A program made the translations under genes and the position numbers. The notes beneath the pieces were generated by a model. It had not been told where the DNA came from and searched no databases. It saw nothing but the letters and a program-made list of their open reading frames with translations. 5,641 bases of DNA from UBA8437 sp963578885 (lineage in GTDB: Bacteria > Planctomycetota > Planctomycetia > Planctomycetales > Planctomycetaceae), in the NCBI GenBank assembly GCA_963578885.1, contig CAUZEQ010000314.1, positions 1-5,641 on the forward strand. Direction: 5' to 3'. Each line of letters starts with the position of its first letter. Within the stretch, counting starts at the first letter, position 1. Below are positions 1 to 5,410 of the stretch, piece by piece.

Positions 1-180
1 AGCCTGCTGCGAAGCCTGCTGCGAAGCCTGCTGCGAAGCCTGCTGCGAAGCCTGCTGCGAAGCCTGCTGCGAAGCCTGCTGCGAAGCCTGCTGCGAAGCC
101 TGCTGCGAAGAAGGCTGCGAAGAAGGCTGCGAAGAAGGCTGCAAAGAAGGCCGCGAAGAAGGCCGCGAAGAAGGCGGCGA
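1..180 (+). repeat. 12-bp tandem repeat array (15 units) inside the basic-tail gene
   Basis: Nine identical copies of AGCCTGCTGCGA fill 1-108 and run off the left edge. Six copies of a related unit, AGAAGGCTGCGA, fill 109-180; among these the third base of the Ala codons varies (GCT/GCC/GCG and GCG/GCA). The 12-base period equals four codons, so gain or loss of units keeps the reading frame. The perfect identity of the first block next to the diverged second block suggests recent expansion of the first. Confidence 0.95.
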
Positions 181-188
181 AGCCGTAG
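1..188 (+). CDS. C-terminal tail of a Lys/Ala/Pro-rich DNA-binding-type protein (5' partial)
   Basis: The reading frame is open from the window edge (first whole codon at base 3) to TAG at 186-188 and gives 61 residues. These are nine Pro-Ala-Ala-Lys units, then six Lys-Ala-Ala-Lys units, then a final Lys-Pro. Only Lys, Ala and Pro occur, so the tail is strongly basic and probably disordered. Such tails are known from bacterial histone H1-like proteins, and also as C-terminal extensions of HU proteins and DNA topoisomerase I in high-GC bacteria, where they bind DNA or RNA through charge. The globular part lies outside the window, so which of these it is cannot be decided. The frame is supported by the clean repeat register, the varied Ala codons in the last units and the stop directly after the repeats. 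Codons of the PAAK part are identical in all nine units. Confidence 0.75.
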   Translation, partial: PAAKPAAKPAAKPAAKPAAKPAAKPAAKPAAKPAAKKAAKKAAKKAAKKAAKKAAKKAAKP

Positions 189-230
189 ACGCGTGACCCT
201 GTTTGGTGTGCGACCGAGATTGGCAATGCC

Positions 231-251
231 GTCCCCGCCACGGGCGGGGGC
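231..251 (+). terminator. Possible terminator hairpin after the basic-tail gene
   Basis: CCCCGCC (233-239) pairs with GGCGGGG (243-249) around a 3-base loop. The stem can extend by a T-G wobble and a G-C pair to 231 and 251. It starts 42 bases after the stop codon. The following bases (TAGACGGG) are not T-rich, so it lacks the classic intrinsic-terminator tail; it may act only as a 3'-end stabiliser, or may be a repeat remnant. Confidence 0.35.
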
Positions 252-276
252 TAGACGGGTGATGCATGATTGCGCC

Positions 277-442
277 GGGGTCAGACGCCGCCCACCTGGT
301 GGTTGGCTTTTCCCGAAACGTCCCAAAGGCGGGGCCTGACCCCTTCTTCGTGGTGCAGCCTGTGTTGGTAGAAAAGGGGTCAGGCCCCGCCTGCGGGTCG
401 CATCAGGGGAAACAGAACAACCTGTGGGCGGCGTCTGACCCC
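277..442. repeat. Inverted-repeat element, copy 1 (two 67-nt units facing each other)
   Basis: The outer 19 bases, 277-295 and 424-442, are perfect reverse complements. The inner arms, 328-345 and 374-391, pair perfectly over 18 bp. Between them lies a less well-matched zone. The element can be read as two 67-nt units (277-343 and 376-442) in opposite orientation, separated by a 32-nt spacer (344-375). Each unit also begins and ends with near-complementary 16-mers, so it can fold alone. A second full copy with the same length and spacing is at 3908-4073 and a single unit is at 5485-5551. The layout is that of REP/BIME-type intergenic repeats, which in other bacteria are spread by RAYT transposases; that link is an inference, as no transposase is in the window. 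The shared lead-in at 261-276 may belong to the element. Confidence 0.9.
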
Positions 443-497
443 AGCGACAGCGGCGGGGGGGAGCAGTTGCCGGAGCTGTGCCAAGCCTGACCACTCC

Positions 498-526
498 TTG
501 AATCGCCGCTGCTGCCCGCTTAAAGT
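498..526 (+). promoter_or_regulatory. Possible sigma70-type promoter for pckG
   Basis: TTGAAT (498-503) and TAAAGT (521-526) are separated by exactly 17 bases and match the -35 and -10 consensus at four of six positions each. They lie between the inverted-repeat element and pckG, on the correct strand, and would give a leader of about 60 bases. In GC-rich DNA such a pair is uncommon by chance, but planctomycete promoters are poorly known, so this is tentative. Confidence 0.35.
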
Positions 527-592
527 CGACGCCGAAGCGAGCCGGCGCTCGAGGCCATACCACGACTCCCTCAACCGAAAGACCACTCCACG

Positions 593-2353
593 ATGCCCAA
601 CCAGGCTCTCAAGAACTGGGTTGACGCCGTCGCCGACCAGGCCACACCCGACACGGTTCACTGGTGCGACGGCTCCGATGAGGAGATCGGTCGACTCTAC
701 GACATGATGGTCGAAGACGGTTCGCTGGTGAGGTTGGACGAGGAGAAACACCCCGGTTCCTATTACGGCCGCAGCGATATCAACGACGTGGCGCGGGTCG
801 AGGACCGCACGTTCATCTGTGCGGCGACCGAGGACGAGGCGGGACCGACCAACAACTGGATGGCTCCCGCCGAAATGCACTCGCTCGTCGATCCGCTGTT
901 TGACGGCTGCATGTCCGGACGAACCATGTACGTGATCCCCTACCTGATGGGACCACCGGGCAGCCCGATGGCAAAAGTCGGCATCGAGATCACCGACAGC
1001 CCCTACGTGGTGGCCAACATGCGGATCATGACCCGCATGGGTCAGATGGCTCTGGACGAGCTGGGTGAGGAGGGCAGCTTTGTGAAGGGGCTGCACAGCA
1101 CCGGAAACCTCGATCCCGAACAACGCTACATCTGCCACTTCCCGGATGAAAACCTGATCATGAGCTTCAGCTCCAACTACGGCGGCAACGCGTTGTTGGG
1201 CAAGAAGTGTTTCGCCTTGCGGCTGGCCAGCGTGCTGGCTCGCCGGGAAGGCTGGCTGGCCGAGCACATGCTGATCCTGGGCCTGACCGATCCGCAGGGA
1301 CAAAAGACCTACCTCGCCGCGGCGTTTCCCTCGGCCTGCGGCAAGACCAACCTCGCGATGCTGGTGCCTCCCGAATCGTTTTCACGAGCGGGCTGGTCGG
1401 TCGAGACGATCGGTGACGACATCGCGTGGCTGAAGTTCGGCGAGGACGGTCGGCTGTACGCGGTGAATCCCGAGTACGGGTTCTTCGGAGTCGCACCGGG
1501 GACCAGCGAGGAGACCAACCCCAACGCGTTGGCCAGCTGCCGGGCCAACACTCTGTTCACCAACGTGGCCCTGCTGCCGGACAACACGGTGTGGTGGGAG
1601 GGCCTGAGCGATCCGCCGGCTGAGGCGACCGACTGGAAGGGCAACCCGTGGACACCCGAGTCGGATGTCCCGGCCGCTCACCCCAACAGCCGCTTCACCG
1701 CGCCCGCGTCCCAGTGCCCCTGCATTTCTGATGACTGGGAGTCGCCCGGAGGTGTGCCGATCTCGGCGATCATCTTCGGCGGACGCCGCTCCTCGACCAC
1801 CCCGCTGGTCTACCAGGCCCGCTCGTGGCAGCACGGCACCTACATCGGGGCGACGATGACCAGCGAAAAGACCGCCGCGGCCGTCGGAGGCCTCGGAGAT
1901 CTCCGCCACGATCCGATGGCGATGCTCCCCTTCTGCGGATACCACATGGCCGACTACTGGCAACACTGGCTCGATGTCGGCCAGCGGGGTGGTAGTCAGA
2001 TGCCCACGGTGTTTCACGTCAACTGGTTCCGCCGCGACGACCAGGGCAACTGGCTGTGGCCCGGGTTCGGTGAGAACATGCGGGTGCTGAAATGGATCGT
2101 CGACCGGGTGGGCGGCGGCGGCGAGGCGGTCGAGAGCCCGATCGGGTGGCTGCCGACGCCCGCGGCCGTCGGCTTCGACGAGCTGGGACTCGATCAGGCC
2201 ACAGGCGACGCGTTGCTCGAGGTGGACTTGGGCCAGTGGCTGGAAGAGGCTCACGAACGGGCCGAGTTCCTGGCCGGTTTTGGTGAAAAGCTGCCTGCGG
2301 AGATCAGTGCCGAGAACGACGAGTTGCTTTCGCGACTGCAGTCGGGATCGTAG
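593..2353 (+). CDS. pckG: Phosphoenolpyruvate carboxykinase, GTP-dependent
   Basis: This 586-residue cytosolic enzyme converts oxaloacetate and GTP to PEP, GDP and CO2, the entry step of gluconeogenesis, and can run in reverse for anaplerosis. The sequence shows the GTP-class hallmarks in order: VARVE with Arg68, which contacts substrate; TNNWM (86-90); YGGNALLGKKCFALR (196-210) with the catalytic-site Tyr196 and Lys204/205; His225 in LAEHM, a metal ligand; the P-loop FPSACGKTNLAM (245-256) with the reactive Cys249; GDDIAWL (274-280), which binds metal; FGGRR (395-399); and NWFRRDDQG followed by WPGFGEN (489-495) in the guanine-binding region. These positions correspond to those known from animal and mycobacterial enzymes. 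The length is slightly below the family's usual roughly 600. The ATG start fits the family N-terminus (LKNWVD, then HWCDGS), although the ribosome site is weak (GAAAG, 577-581). A possible promoter lies upstream. Confidence 0.97.
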   Translation: MPNQALKNWVDAVADQATPDTVHWCDGSDEEIGRLYDMMVEDGSLVRLDEEKHPGSYYGRSDINDVARVEDRTFICAATEDEAGPTNNWMAPAEMHSLVDPLFDGCMSGRTMYVIPYLMGPPGSPMAKVGIEITDSPYVVANMRIMTRMGQMALDELGEEGSFVKGLHSTGNLDPEQRYICHFPDENLIMSFSSNYGGNALLGKKCFALRLASVLARREGWLAEHMLILGLTDPQGQKTYLAAAFPSACGKTNLAMLVPPESFSRAGWSVETIGDDIAWLKFGEDGRLYAVNPEYGFFGVAPGTSEETNPNALASCRANTLFTNVALLPDNTVWWEGLSDPPAEATDWKGNPWTPESDVPAAHPNSRFTAPASQCPCISDDWESPGGVPISAIIFGGRRSSTTPLVYQARSWQHGTYIGATMTSEKTAAAVGGLGDLRHDPMAMLPFCGYHMADYWQHWLDVGQRGGSQMPTVFHVNWFRRDDQGNWLWPGFGENMRVLKWIVDRVGGGGEAVESPIGWLPTPAAVGFDELGLDQATGDALLEVDLGQWLEEAHERAEFLAGFGEKLPAEISAENDELLSRLQSGS

Positions 2354-2386
2354 CGGCAAGGGGTTGTGACAAGGCACAGCGGGCCT

Positions 2387-2393
2387 GGTGGAG
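2387..2393 (+). promoter_or_regulatory. Ribosome binding site deciding the GTG start at 2404
   Basis: GGTGGAG at 2387-2393 ends 10 bases before GTG 2404. No other ATG, GTG or TTG in this frame lies between it and the pckG stop. A signal peptide begins directly after this GTG, which supports the choice. The ATG at 2415 is in another frame. Confidence 0.6.
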
Positions 2394-2403
2394 TGACATC
2401 ACG

Positions 2404-3354
2404 GTGACGGCACGATGGGGAGTCTGCCTGGTACTGGTTCTGGGTTTGGCATCCCTGCCGGGGGTCGCGGCCGAGGAGACTCGAGTCGCCGGCCCCGATC
2501 CGGCTCGTGCCTACCGTTACCTGCAGTCGGTCTGTCGGCTGGGCCCACGCCCCAGCGGTTCACGCGGCATGCAGGCTCAGCAGCGGCTGCTGGCGTCACA
2601 CTTCGCTCGTTTTGGAGCCCGCGTCACGCGGCAGTCCTTCGACCGGCCCGACCCTCGCAACGGCAAGGCCGTGCGGATGACCAACCTGGTCGTCAGCTGG
2701 CATCCCCGTCGGAAGACTCGCGTGCTGCTGTGCTGCCACTACGACACGCGTCCGTTCCCCGATCTCGATCCGGTCAACCCACGCGGTCGCTTCATCGGGG
2801 CCAACGACGGAGGCAGTGGGGTGGCGTTGCTGATGGAGTTGGCTCATCACATGCGACAACTCGACACCCGCGTCGGCGTCGATTTTGTCTTCTTCGACGC
2901 CGAGGAGTATCTCTTTCAGCGCGGCAACCAGACCCTGGGCCAGTTCTTCCATGGTTCGACTCACTTTGCCACCGTGTACCGGGACCGGCCGCCGGCTCAC
3001 AAGTACGTTGCCGGAGTACTGCTCGACATGGTCGGCGACCGCGACCTGCAGATCTTTGTTGAGAAGAAGAGCCTGTATTATGCGCCGAAGGTGGTCGACG
3101 GGATCTGGAAGACGGCACGGCGGTTGAAGGTCGATCAGTTCAAGGATCGGCCTCGGCCCAAGCATGACGTCGATGATGATCACGTGCCGCTGAACCGGAT
3201 TGCCAAGATCCCCACCTGCGACCTGATCGATTTTGATTTCCCTCACTGGCACACGACCAGGGACAACCTGCGTGCCTGTTCGGGGACCAGCCTGGCGGCG
3301 GTCGGTCGCGTGGTGCTGGGTTGGCTTGAGACTCTGCCGGCCACCGGCCCCTGA
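2404..3354 (+). CDS. Secreted M28-family zinc enzyme, glutaminyl-peptide cyclotransferase-like
   Basis: A signal peptide (residues 1 to about 23; hydrophobic core 6-22, likely cleavage after VAA) is followed by an M28-fold domain of about 290 residues. Visible motifs are HYDTRP (112-117), GANDGGSG (132-139) with zinc ligand Asp135, FFDAEE (163-168) with the general base Glu167 and ligand Glu168, LLDMVGD (206-212) with Asp208, DDDHVPL (257-263), and HWHTTRDN (281-288) with Trp282 and ligand His283. In human glutaminyl cyclase the matching residues are Asp159, Glu201/202, Asp248, Asp305, Trp329 and His330. The retained Trp-His pair and the DDH segment favour the cyclase-like branch, which turns N-terminal Gln into pyroglutamate, over ordinary aminopeptidases. 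Related M28 peptidases share most of the motifs, so substrate is uncertain. It would act outside the cytoplasmic membrane. It starts with GTG, 50 bases after pckG, and may be co-transcribed with it. Confidence 0.85.
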   Translation: MTARWGVCLVLVLGLASLPGVAAEETRVAGPDPARAYRYLQSVCRLGPRPSGSRGMQAQQRLLASHFARFGARVTRQSFDRPDPRNGKAVRMTNLVVSWHPRRKTRVLLCCHYDTRPFPDLDPVNPRGRFIGANDGGSGVALLMELAHHMRQLDTRVGVDFVFFDAEEYLFQRGNQTLGQFFHGSTHFATVYRDRPPAHKYVAGVLLDMVGDRDLQIFVEKKSLYYAPKVVDGIWKTARRLKVDQFKDRPRPKHDVDDDHVPLNRIAKIPTCDLIDFDFPHWHTTRDNLRACSGTSLAAVGRVVLGWLETLPATGP

Positions 3355-3366
3355 ACCGGGTCCGCT

Positions 3367-3389
3367 GCCCCGGGAAACACTCTCGGGGC
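3367..3389 (+). other. Strong hairpin just before the ribosome site of the small membrane gene
   Basis: GCCCCGGGA (3367-3375) pairs with TCTCGGGGC (3381-3389) over 9 bp, with one G-T wobble and a 5-base loop. It starts 13 bases after the stop of the M28-type gene and ends 4 bases before AGGGAG. No T-run follows, so it is not a typical terminator; it could limit read-through or influence translation of the next gene. Confidence 0.5.
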
Positions 3390-3393
3390 CACC

Positions 3394-3399
3394 AGGGAG
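3394..3399 (+). promoter_or_regulatory. Shine-Dalgarno-like AGGGAG with no canonical start after it
   Basis: AGGGAG ends 8 bases before ATC 3408 and 5 bases before ACG 3405, both in frame with the membrane-protein gene. No ATG, GTG or TTG sits at a normal distance in this frame. The nearest in-frame ATG is at 3453, more than 50 bases away, and has only a weak site before it. This suggests an unusual start at ATC or a base change that removed ATG. Confidence 0.5.
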
Positions 3400-3452
3400 A
3401 CAGCACGATCGGACTGAAACCACTTCACTGGCTGCCGACGGCTGCGTTCGGG

Positions 3453-3872
3453 ATGGTGTTGCTGGTGATCGGCCTGTTGATGATGCGAGCCCATCGCAGG
3501 ACCTGGGCCCTACAGCAGGACGACCGGGGACTCAACCAGTGGGATCGGAAGCGGCTGAGGAACCGCTACCGCCGTCGGATGCAGATGTCGGGGATGATTG
3601 CCACGCTGGGGGTGATGCTGGGGGCCGGCGATGCACTGATCTGGGGACAGGGTCTAGCGGTGATTGCGGTCTACTGGATCGTTGTGATCTGCCTGGGAGC
3701 GTGGTTGCTGTTGCTGGGGATGGGTGACCTGGTGTCGGTCCGCGTGGATTCGCAACTGGCGATCAAGGAGTTGCGGGAGATCGGGGAGCACCGAAAGGAA
3801 CTGGAGGCTGAAGTGGCGGAGATGCGTCGACGAGGGTCCAATGGTGAGGCGAAGTCGAATGGTCGGAAGTGA
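3453..3872 (+). CDS. Small membrane protein with C-terminal helix, function unknown
   Basis: From ATG 3453 the product is 139 residues. It has a hydrophobic start (1-11), a basic stretch with RKRLRNRYRRR (32-42), two further likely membrane segments (about 45-64 and 69-91), and a charged, probably helical or coiled-coil tail (about 100-127) ending in a basic, polar stretch. I do not recognise a named family. The first hydrophobic segment is too short to span a membrane from this start. Reading 15 codons further upstream, to ATC 3408, adds GLKPLHWLPTAAFG and completes a segment of about 19 residues, so the true protein is probably 154 residues. The basic loop after segment one suggests that loop is cytoplasmic. 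The gene follows the M28-type gene after a hairpin, and no promoter of its own was seen. Confidence 0.75.
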   Translation: MVLLVIGLLMMRAHRRTWALQQDDRGLNQWDRKRLRNRYRRRMQMSGMIATLGVMLGAGDALIWGQGLAVIAVYWIVVICLGAWLLLLGMGDLVSVRVDSQLAIKELREIGEHRKELEAEVAEMRRRGSNGEAKSNGRK

Positions 3873-3874
3873 AT

Positions 3875-3890
3875 GGAGGGGGGCGGGGGG
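3875..3890 (+). other. G-rich tract after the membrane-protein gene
   Basis: Two runs of six G (3878-3883 and 3885-3890) separated by one C follow the stop codon within a few bases. The tract lies directly before the shared lead-in of inverted-repeat copy 2. It has enough G for a compact G-quadruplex in principle, but could equally be simple low-complexity sequence. Confidence 0.4.
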
Positions 3891-3907
3891 AGATGCATGA
3901 TTGCGCC

Positions 3908-4073
3908 GGGGTCTGACGCCGCCCACAAAGTGGTTGGCTTCCCCTGAAGCGTCCCGCAGGCGGGGCCTGACCCCTTCTTCACGGTGCAGCGGGTTTTGGT
4001 AGATAAGGGGTCAGCCCCCCCCTATGGGTAGTATGAGGGGAAGCAGAACAAACTGTGGGCGGCGTCAGACCCC
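3908..4073. repeat. Inverted-repeat element, copy 2 (two 67-nt units facing each other)
   Basis: It has the same architecture and the same 166-base length as the copy at 277-442, with units at 3908-3974 and 4007-4073 and a 32-base spacer. The outer 19-mers (3908-3926 and 4055-4073) are again perfectly complementary although their sequence differs from copy 1: an A-T pair there is a T-A pair here. The inner right arm has drifted; GCCCCGCC in copy 1 is CCCCCCCC here, which weakens the inner stem. The 16-base lead-in at 3892-3907 is identical to 261-276. Just past the right end, 4074-4087 repeats the arm's end once more (GGCGGCGTCTGACC). Together with the G-rich tract it takes up most of the space before the Tat-protein gene and would lie in its leader if transcription starts upstream. 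Confidence 0.9.
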
Positions 4074-4089
4074 GGCGGCGTCTGACCTC

Positions 4090-4094
4090 AGGAG
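4090..4094 (+). promoter_or_regulatory. Ribosome binding site for the Tat-exported protein
   Basis: AGGAG ends 9 bases before ATG 4104. A second ATG follows immediately at 4107 in the same frame, 12 bases from the site, so either could be used and the product would differ by one Met. The site sits 2 bases after the repeated arm end at 4074-4087. Confidence 0.75.
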
Positions 4095-4103
4095 AAACGA
4101 AAC

Positions 4104-5336
4104 ATGATGATCACACGACGGGAGTTTGTCGGCGGGATGGCCGCTGCGGGATTGGCCTCGGTTACCGGCGCTCCGGCCTTCGCCGTAGAACGCCGAAAAC
4201 TGCCGATCGCTGCGGTGGTGACCGAGTACCGCAACAACGCTCACGCCGACGTGATCGTCGGCAAGGTGCTGGAGGGCTGGAAGCAGGACGGGAAGGCTGG
4301 CCCCGACCTGAAACTCGTCTCGATGTACACCGACCAGGTCCCCAAGGGTGACCTCAGCCGCGACCTGGCCAAAAAGCACGGATTCCCGATCGTCAAGACC
4401 ATCGAGCAGGCGATCCTGCAACCGGCCGGCGACGACCGCATCGAGGGAGTCCTCTCGATCGGCGAACACGGCAACTACCCCTACGTCCCAAAGACCCGCC
4501 AGCACATGTATCCCCGGCGTCGCTTCTTCGACGCGATCGTCGCGGCGATGCAGAAGTCCGGTCGGATCGTCCCGATCTTCTCCGACAAGCACCTCGCCTG
4601 GAAGTTCTCCGACGCCCTGCACATGGTCAACACGGCGCGGAAGCTGAAGATCCCCTTCATGGCCGGCTCGTCGCTGCCGACCTGCTGGCGGTACCCCTCC
4701 CTGACACTGGAAACCGGTGTCGAGATCGAGGAGGCGATGGCTGTGGGGTACGGGGGCCTCGAGTCCTACGGCTTCCACACTCTCGAGACGTTGCAGTGCA
4801 TGATCGAGCGTCGCAAGGGGGGCGAGGCGGGTGTGGCGACCGTGCAGGCGGTCGCCGGTGACGCACTGGTCAAGGCCCGCGGAGCAGGTCGCTGGAGCCA
4901 GGAGTTGCTCGAGGCGGCACTGGCGTCGGTGCCGGCGAAGCTGCGGTCGAAGAACCCGATCGGGCCGGCCGTGAAGCAGAAGGCGACCGGGTACCTGATC
5001 GAACACCGCGACGGCTTGAAGTCCTCGGTGATCATGGCCAACGGGTTCAACAACCAGTTCTGCTTCGCCGCCAAGCTGAAGGGGCGGAAAGAACCGATCG
5101 CCGTCTGGTTCCGGCTTGAAGAGGACAAGCCCTATGGGCACTTCGAGCACCTGCTGCGGGCGATCGAGGAGATGTTTCAGACGGGACGGCCGGCGTATCC
5201 CGTCGAGAGGACACTGGTGACGACCGGGGTGCTGGACCGGGTGATGCACAGCCTCGCCGAGAAGGGACGTCGGTTCGAAACGCCCGAGTTGGCCATCAGC
5301 TACCAGCCGACCGAGTGGGGTTTCGCCAACCAGTAG
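4104..5336 (+). CDS. Tat-exported protein of unknown function, possible Rossmann-type N-terminal domain
   Basis: The 410-residue product begins with a twin-arginine signal: TRREF with Arg5-Arg6, a mild hydrophobic stretch, and a probable cleavage site after APAFA (residue 27). It should therefore be folded in the cytoplasm, perhaps with a cofactor, and exported. The mature part begins with a beta-strand-like segment (LPIAAVVTEYRNNAHADVIV, from residue 33). It continues with alternating strands and helices, including GVLSIGEHGNYPY (115-127), PIFSDKHLAWKF (157-168), MAGSSLP (186-192), VGYGGLESYGFHTLETLQC (214-232) and ERRKGGEAGV (235-244). The layout recalls the nucleotide-binding half of Gfo/Idh/MocA oxidoreductases, but no clear GxGxxG is seen, so this is weak. 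Similar proteins are, to my knowledge, common and unnamed in Planctomycetes. The gene has a good ribosome site and follows inverted-repeat copy 2. It converges with the gene at 5555-5641. Confidence 0.85.
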   Translation: MMITRREFVGGMAAAGLASVTGAPAFAVERRKLPIAAVVTEYRNNAHADVIVGKVLEGWKQDGKAGPDLKLVSMYTDQVPKGDLSRDLAKKHGFPIVKTIEQAILQPAGDDRIEGVLSIGEHGNYPYVPKTRQHMYPRRRFFDAIVAAMQKSGRIVPIFSDKHLAWKFSDALHMVNTARKLKIPFMAGSSLPTCWRYPSLTLETGVEIEEAMAVGYGGLESYGFHTLETLQCMIERRKGGEAGVATVQAVAGDALVKARGAGRWSQELLEAALASVPAKLRSKNPIGPAVKQKATGYLIEHRDGLKSSVIMANGFNNQFCFAAKLKGRKEPIAVWFRLEEDKPYGHFEHLLRAIEEMFQTGRPAYPVERTLVTTGVLDRVMHSLAEKGRRFETPELAISYQPTEWGFANQ

Positions 5337-5339
5337 GCT

Positions 5340-5399
5340 GGGACTGGCTCCGCAGCCCCGCCAGAGGCGGGGTGCAGGTGCCTGTCCGCTGTTGCGCGA
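5340..5399. repeat. Second hairpin repeat family, copy A
   Basis: The left arm 5340-5362 and right arm 5366-5388 fold around the 3-base loop AGA. The apical 8 bp (GCCCCGCC with GGCGGGGT) pair fully except for a G-T wobble at the base, and outer parts of the stem pair with a few mismatches. It begins 3 bases after the stop of the Tat-protein gene, and 57 of its 60 bases match copy B at 5411-5470. It may act as a 3'-end structure or weak terminator, but no T-run follows. Confidence 0.85.
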
Positions 5400-5410
5400 G
5401 GTGTAGGTCA

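Larger units (their letters stand above)
189..592. other. Non-coding stretch between the basic-tail gene and pckG
   Basis: These 404 bases hold no convincing gene. From left to right they contain a GC-rich hairpin after the stop (231-251), a 16-base lead-in (GATGCATGATTGCGCC, 261-276) that is repeated word for word before the second inverted-repeat copy, the 166-base inverted-repeat element (277-442), a G-rich run around 452-462, a possible promoter (498-526), and a small hairpin in the presumed pckG leader with stem CGAGC/GCTCG at 538-542 and 547-551 around a 4-base loop. Short open frames across the element (for example 266-490) are treated as chance. Confidence 0.7.

Noticed and set aside
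1..180. CRISPR-like array
   Set aside because: The 12-base units are contiguous with no spacers and read as protein repeats.
261..442. Insertion sequence or MITE with target-site duplications
   Set aside because: No flanking direct duplication could be seen at either full copy, and no transposase frame is inside; REP/BIME-type is the better description.
266..490. 74-codon plus-strand open frame across inverted-repeat copy 1
   Set aside because: Its composition follows the repeat arms, it has no ribosome site, and the equivalent frame is not kept in copy 2.
380..1303. 307-codon minus-strand open frame overlapping pckG and inverted-repeat copy 1
   Set aside because: It lies opposite the conserved pckG coding frame and ends inside the repeat; no family features.
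1382..2377. 331-codon minus-strand open frame opposite the pckG 3' half
   Set aside because: Antisense shadow; the plus-strand frame carries the full set of PEPCK motifs.
3233..3727. 164-codon plus-strand open frame spanning the M28-type gene end and the membrane gene
   Set aside because: It overlaps two better-supported genes in another frame and has no recognisable domain.
3978..4005. Promoter inside the spacer of inverted-repeat copy 2 (TTCACG and TAGATA, 16 bases apart)
   Set aside because: Matches are weak, and the -10-like part is TAGAAA in copy 1, so it is not a kept feature; it also lies in the loop of the hairpin.
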